Shown: positions 60,363-64,000 of the stretch, in pieces
Layout: each line of letters starts with the position of its first letter
How positions within the stretch are numbered: position 1 is the first letter of the stretch
Assembly: GCA_023381535.1 (NCBI GenBank)
Contig: JAMCSN010000300.1
Span: 6,237-70,236 of the forward strand
Length of the DNA stretch: 64,000 bases
Source of the DNA: Bacteroidota bacterium
GTDB lineage: Bacteria; Bacteroidota; Ignavibacteria; Ignavibacteriales; Melioribacteraceae
Direction: 5' to 3'
Notes under the pieces: generated by a model
The model's database searches: none
The model's input: the letters and a program-made list of their open reading frames with translations, nothing else
Told to the model about the DNA's origin: nothing
Program-made: the position numbers and the translations under genes

Positions 60363-60575
60363 GCCAAAATTTCAATCTTTTTAAATCCGCTTTAAACAGA
60401 TTTTGAAAATTGCGGGTGTAAATATAAGCCCTCCCTAATTAAAATCCAAAGCTGGAACATTTTCCAAAACGAACCGCTATTTTTTGAGCCGCGTCAAAAG
60501 ATCACATCAACCAATACTGAAAATCATTTTAATTAGCTATTTTTGGCTTGTCTAAAAAAATCTGAATTGCTCTCA

Positions 60576-61919
60576 ATGAAAGACTCAAGAATATTAATTG
60601 CCGATGACGATGAAACACTGTGTTACCTTCTAAAGGAAGAATTGGTAAACGAAGGTTACATTGTTGACGTTGTTTATGATGGAAAAGATGCGATCGAACT
60701 CTTGAAGAAACGGTTTTACGATGTTTTACTTCTTGATCTTGAGATGAGAGAGGTACACGGCGAAAAAGTTTTGAACTACGTTACCGATAACCATCCGGCG
60801 CTTCAGGTAATTATTCTTACCGCCAAGTCGGACATTCGTACTGCAATCGATTGTATTAAACAAGGAGCTTACGATTTCATCACAAAGCCCTATGAATTTG
60901 GTCAGCTTTGTGTTACGATAGAACGTGCGCTTGAGTACAAAGACCTCGTCATAAAAAATAAAATCCTATCATCAAAAGTAAGCACCGCACCGCCGAGTAC
61001 GATTATCGGTGAAAGTGAAGTTATTAAAAATGTTTTGAAACTTGCCGAGAAAGCCGCTAAATCCGAATCTAATATTTTATTGGAAGGCGAAACCGGGACT
61101 GGCAAAGAACTTTTTGCCGAATTCATTCACAAGAATTCCAATCGCGCAGACAAACCTTTCGTAGCCATCAATTGCGCATCATTACCGGATCAATTAATTG
61201 AAAGCGAGTTGTTCGGTTATGAAAAAGGCGCGTTTACAGACGCAAAAACTTCCAAGCAGGGATTGGTTGAGATTGCCCACGGCGGTACTCTTTTTCTTGA
61301 TGAGATTGGCGAGCTAAGTTTAACTCTTCAACCGAAACTTTTGCGTTTTCTTGAGAACGGAGAGTTTAGGCGAATCGGCGGCGTTACAAATCTCAGTTCT
61401 TCGGTACGGGTAATCGGCGCAACAAATAAAAATTTAACCGAAGAAGCCGAGAAGAAAAATTTTCGAAGGGATTTATTATTCAGACTGAACGTTATCACGT
61501 TAACGATTCCGCCGTTGAGAGAAAGAGACGGCGACGTTCTCCTGCTCTCGGATTATTTCTTGCAGAAAAATTCCCCGGTCCGTTCCGTAAAGAAACTTTC
61601 ACCCGACGCAAAGAAAGAGCTTCTCAGATATAACTTTCCCGGCAATGTGCGGGAATTGGAGCATGTAATTGAAAGATCGATTATTTTTTCCGAAGGCGAC
61701 ACAATACAGCCCAAAGATTTAAATTTACCGAAATCGGATTTTGATTTTTCAAGCTACTCAAATGACGACGGAACAATTCTAACGATCGATGAAGTTGAAA
61801 AGCTGCACATCAAACAAACTCTCGAACGCAATGATTGGAACAGGGAAAACACAGCTAGGGCGCTGGGTATAAGCCAGAAAACTCTCTACTCGAAAATTTT
61901 AAAATATAATCTAAAATAA
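60576..61919 (+). CDS. NtrC-like sigma-54 response regulator with GAFTDA loop
   Basis: The 447-residue protein has a receiver domain (IADDDETL, Asp in LLLDLEMREVHG), a sigma-54 AAA+ domain with GETGTGKE, Walker B FLDEIG, and a Fis-type helix-turn-helix (NRENTARALGISQKTLYSKILKYNLK). The sigma-54 contact loop reads GAFTDA, not GAFTGA. ATG 60576 is preferred to the TTG at 60543 by family length, though no strong site precedes it. The next gene, a hybrid kinase, starts one base after its stop. Confidence 0.9.
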   Translation: MKDSRILIADDDETLCYLLKEELVNEGYIVDVVYDGKDAIELLKKRFYDVLLLDLEMREVHGEKVLNYVTDNHPALQVIILTAKSDIRTAIDCIKQGAYDFITKPYEFGQLCVTIERALEYKDLVIKNKILSSKVSTAPPSTIIGESEVIKNVLKLAEKAAKSESNILLEGETGTGKELFAEFIHKNSNRADKPFVAINCASLPDQLIESELFGYEKGAFTDAKTSKQGLVEIAHGGTLFLDEIGELSLTLQPKLLRFLENGEFRRIGGVTNLSSSVRVIGATNKNLTEEAEKKNFRRDLLFRLNVITLTIPPLRERDGDVLLLSDYFLQKNSPVRSVKKLSPDAKKELLRYNFPGNVRELEHVIERSIIFSEGDTIQPKDLNLPKSDFDFSSYSNDDGTILTIDEVEKLHIKQTLERNDWNRENTARALGISQKTLYSKILKYNLK

Positions 61920-61920
61920 A

Positions 61921-62961
61921 ATGCCGGAAGATTTTTCAAAGTCCAGTAAACATTTTGCTCACGATCTGAACAATATACTTACCCGAATTTTAAACACGGT
62001 AGAGCTAATAAAAAGAAAGACCGGCAATTCAGCCGAAGTAACCAGCTTACTTAGCAGTATCGAATCAAGCGCGTACATTGCTTCCGAACTTGTTGAAGAT
62101 GCGCTTGGAACCGCCGCTAGGAATAATTCTCTTTCGAGAAGAATAAACTTAAATTCAATTGTAAACGATGTAGTTAGAACTTTCCTTCATCAGTGGAAGG
62201 AACAAATTTCATTTCAGTTGGATCTTTTTCCGCAGCTTAATGTTGTTTACGGAAAATACACGGACTTCTATCGCATCTTTTTGAATTTGATTACCAACTC
62301 TGTGGAAGCCATCGACGGAACCGGCGAGATAGCTATATCAACAAAGAACATTGGCGATTCTATTCAAATCATCATAAGCGATACCGGCAAAGGAATTTCA
62401 CGAGAAATTATTCCACACATTTTCGAAGATAATTTTTCCACGAAGACAAATAATGATTTCCGCGGAGTCGGTTTGGCTATCGTAAAAAAAATTATTGATA
62501 ACTACCATGGCGCTTTATCCGTAAGCAGTGAAATCGGGAAAGGGACATCAATCAACATTGTTTTACCGGCTTTAATCCGCCGCGATATTGCTGCTAAGCC
62601 GGAGAAAAAAACAATTCTGATTGCCGAAGATGAGGACATTCTGCTTGAACTTTTGTCGGAACTGCTTCAATCGTCCAACTACGATGTGCTCACTGCACAC
62701 AACGGAAGTGAGGCGTTAGACAAAATAAAATCGGAATCAATCGACATGCTGCTGATCGATCAGAAGATGCCCGGTATGAACGGCACCGACTGCATAAATG
62801 AAATAAGAAAAAGCAACGCGCTTCTTCCAATCATTTTAGTAACCGGTTCGCAGTTTGTAAACGGTTCGTCGAATACGATAAGCGGCATCAACAAAATTGT
62901 AAAGAAGCCGTACAACTTCGAGGAATTGCTCGCTGTAATAAACGAATTTCTCGACCTTTAG
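61921..62961 (+). CDS. Soluble hybrid histidine kinase with C-terminal receiver
   Basis: The 346-residue protein has no TM. It starts with an NtrB-like dimerisation region (KHFAHDLNNILTRILNTVELI), then an ATP-binding domain (ITNSVEAIDGTGEI, ISDTGKGISREI, FRGVGLAIVKKIIDNYHG), and a receiver domain (LIAEDEDILLELL, Asp in MLLIDQKMPGMNG, late KKPYNFEEL). It is translationally linked to the NtrC-like gene and probably phosphorylates it. The signal must come from the cytoplasm or from a partner. It converges with the next gene, with a few bases of overlap. Confidence 0.9.
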   Translation: MPEDFSKSSKHFAHDLNNILTRILNTVELIKRKTGNSAEVTSLLSSIESSAYIASELVEDALGTAARNNSLSRRINLNSIVNDVVRTFLHQWKEQISFQLDLFPQLNVVYGKYTDFYRIFLNLITNSVEAIDGTGEIAISTKNIGDSIQIIISDTGKGISREIIPHIFEDNFSTKTNNDFRGVGLAIVKKIIDNYHGALSVSSEIGKGTSINIVLPALIRRDIAAKPEKKTILIAEDEDILLELLSELLQSSNYDVLTAHNGSEALDKIKSESIDMLLIDQKMPGMNGTDCINEIRKSNALLPIILVTGSQFVNGSSNTISGINKIVKKPYNFEELLAVINEFLDL

Positions 62962-63629
62962 ATATTCTCTTCGGAATTCAAATCGATTATGTTCTGGTTG
63001 TTGACGTAAGGCGTGATGACCGGTCGGCGTATCGAACCAAGTTTTTCTAGGACGGTTAAGATGTCCCGTGCCGCATTTTCAATAAATTCGATTCTCTTCA
63101 ATATGATGTCTTGCGAGAAATTATTTTTCGCAAGTTCTCTCCGGATTGCTGCGGTTGACAAACTTATTTGTGTTAACGGTTGTTTTATTTCGTGATTAGC
63201 GGTAACGACTGTTGCTGCATAAGTTTTCACTTTTTCAACTTCCACGAGAAGCTGGTTCATTTCGCTGAATCTTAGCGCCGAATTAATTCTTGCGATCAGC
63301 TCATTTCTGTTGAACGGCTTCTTCACATAATCGAACGCACCGGATTGAAGCCCTTTCTTTAGATTCTCCGCTTCCGACAAAGCAGTCACCAAAATTATCG
63401 GAATCAACTTTGTGTCTTCTCTCGTAGTGAGAGTTTTGCAAACATCAAAACCGGAAATATCCGGCATCATAACATCGAGCAGAATGAGATCGGGTTTTTC
63501 TTCGACGGCTTTTTGAATTCCCATTGTACCGTCGTAAGCTTTGATGACCTCGAAGCCTTCCCTTTCCAAACGGTTCTGAAGCAGAAACACATTATCCGGA
63601 TAATCATCGATAACTAAAATCTTTTTCAT
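62958..63629 (-). CDS. Receiver protein with a HisKA-like helix pair but no ATPase domain
   Basis: The 223-residue protein has a receiver (VIDDYPDNVFLL, Asp in LILLDVMMPDISG, KKPFNRNELIARI) and then about 80 residues with TANHEIKQPLTQISLSTAAIRREL, an H-box-like dimerisation region, ending without any ATP-binding domain. It could be a phosphotransfer or scaffold protein that takes phosphate from other kinases. ATGA overlap couples it to the upstream receiver gene. Confidence 0.85.
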   Translation of the reverse strand: MKKILVIDDYPDNVFLLQNRLEREGFEVIKAYDGTMGIQKAVEEKPDLILLDVMMPDISGFDVCKTLTTREDTKLIPIILVTALSEAENLKKGLQSGAFDYVKKPFNRNELIARINSALRFSEMNQLLVEVEKVKTYAATVVTANHEIKQPLTQISLSTAAIRRELAKNNFSQDIILKRIEFIENAARDILTVLEKLGSIRRPVITPYVNNQNIIDLNSEENI

Positions 63630-64000
63630 GAATACTCTGCGGTTACATTTTTAATGTGTTTTTTGAATTTCGCTGTGAGTAACTGAAAATCGATTGGCTT
63701 AGTGATCAAGTCGTTGAAACCGTTCTTCTCGATAACGTTTTTGTTATCCAGCATTGCATACGCAGTTAACGCAATAACGGGAATATTTTCGAAGCGTTTA
63801 TCTGCTCTAATTCTTCTAATGGTTTCAAAGCCGTCCATTTGCGGCATCATTATATCAAGAAGAATCAGATCGGGATTAACATGATTAAGCATCAGCAGGC
63901 ATTCCATTCCGTTGTGAGCAAAAATTGTGTCGCACTGAAGCTGCTTTACATACTCGCCGATGGTGAACAGCGCATCGCTGTCGTCGTCAACAATTAAAAC
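63626..64000 (-). CDS. Receiver-domain protein (5' end outside window)
   Basis: The frame is open to the window edge. The visible 124 residues are most of a receiver: VLIVDDDSDALFTIGEYV at the edge, Asp in DLILLDIMMPQMDGFETI, then ALTAYAMLDNKNVIEKNGFNDLITKPIDFQLL. This looks like the C-terminal receiver of a larger hybrid kinase that begins beyond base 64000. Confidence 0.88.
   Translation of the reverse strand, partial: VLIVDDDSDALFTIGEYVKQLQCDTIFAHNGMECLLMLNHVNPDLILLDIMMPQMDGFETIRRIRADKRFENIPVIALTAYAMLDNKNVIEKNGFNDLITKPIDFQLLTAKFKKHIKNVTAEYS

Noticed and set aside
60206..60406. Plus-strand frame of 66 codons
   Set aside because: It runs antisense across the whole tRNA-Lys gene; the peptide GIEPPTLCLKGRCSTPELRA is the usual false translation of a tRNA complement.
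1..64000. CRISPR array, rRNA, integrase, phage genes or replication origin
   Set aside because: No regular repeat-spacer pattern, rRNA core sequence or recombinase motif was seen anywhere in the window.

Overview
The window reads as a chromosomal segment of an AT-rich member of the Ignavibacteria (Bacteroidota/Chlorobi side of the tree). The pointers are a type IX secretion C-terminal sorting domain with the NYPNPFNPST signature at the end of the protein at 4110-5624, many SPII lipoproteins and signal peptides, and the dominance of Bacteroidota-type families. The species assignment is inference. Both ends cut genes: a CRP/FNR regulator on the left and a response-regulator receiver on the right.

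Layout. 1-3.75 kb: CRP/FNR regulator followed by a nitric oxide reductase operon (small heme-copper-oxidase-like membrane protein, 2[4Fe-4S] ferredoxin, quinol-type NorB) behind a palindromic FNR/DNR-type box. 4.1-13.7 kb: a cell-surface region with a secreted T9SS protein, a membrane-anchored CHASE2/sigma-54 AAA+ transcription factor, and directly downstream a four-gene operon (two lipoproteins, a barrel-transglutaminase fusion, a FecR-like protein) preceded by a very good -24/-12 sigma-54 promoter. 14-17.3 kb (minus): a sulfur-type operon (ArsR-rhodanese regulator, small winged-helix-like protein, SQR-like flavoprotein, methyltransferase, DsrE protein) with an ArsR-type operator. 17.7-32.8 kb (plus): Czc-type RND efflux with a PII-like protein, CcmE/CcmF-type cytochrome maturation, OsmC, thioredoxin-like protein, ICMT-like protein, monoheme cytochrome, metal permease-like protein, YnfA, and a Zn/Cd/Pb P1B-ATPase. 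32.8-35.9 kb: an ECF sigma factor, a DUF5667 anti-sigma-like protein and a CpxP/ZraP-like protein, with the same promoter motif in front of both the sigma gene and the CpxP-like gene.

36-55.4 kb (minus): a large copper/heavy-metal block. It holds a CopB-type ATPase, Rieske protein, GDCCVxC protein, YtkA-like lipoprotein, frameshifted histidine kinase, DUF2231 protein, cytochrome c, an outer-membrane protein with an extremely Met-rich partner, a PII-like/YHS/ABC/DUF2318/CcmH-like cluster, and a CusCBA-type RND system with repeated heavy-metal-binding domains. 55.5-59 kb: the NtrC/HK two-component pair that probably controls the RND system. 59-60.4 kb: NYN nuclease, a tRNA pseudogene split by palindromic repeats, a MITE-like element and tRNA-Lys(UUU). 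60.5-64 kb: a second cluster of NtrC-like regulator, hybrid kinase and receiver proteins.

How it fits together: most of the window deals with metal, sulfide and NO stress at the cell envelope, with separate regulatory circuits (FNR-type, sigma-54, ECF, ArsR, two-component) whose DNA sites can partly be read from the sequence. It also carries several small repeats: two TTAA-bounded MITE-like elements of about 106 bp, and short palindromes that have entered four protein genes and one tRNA copy. All functions are from reading motifs; no database search was run.
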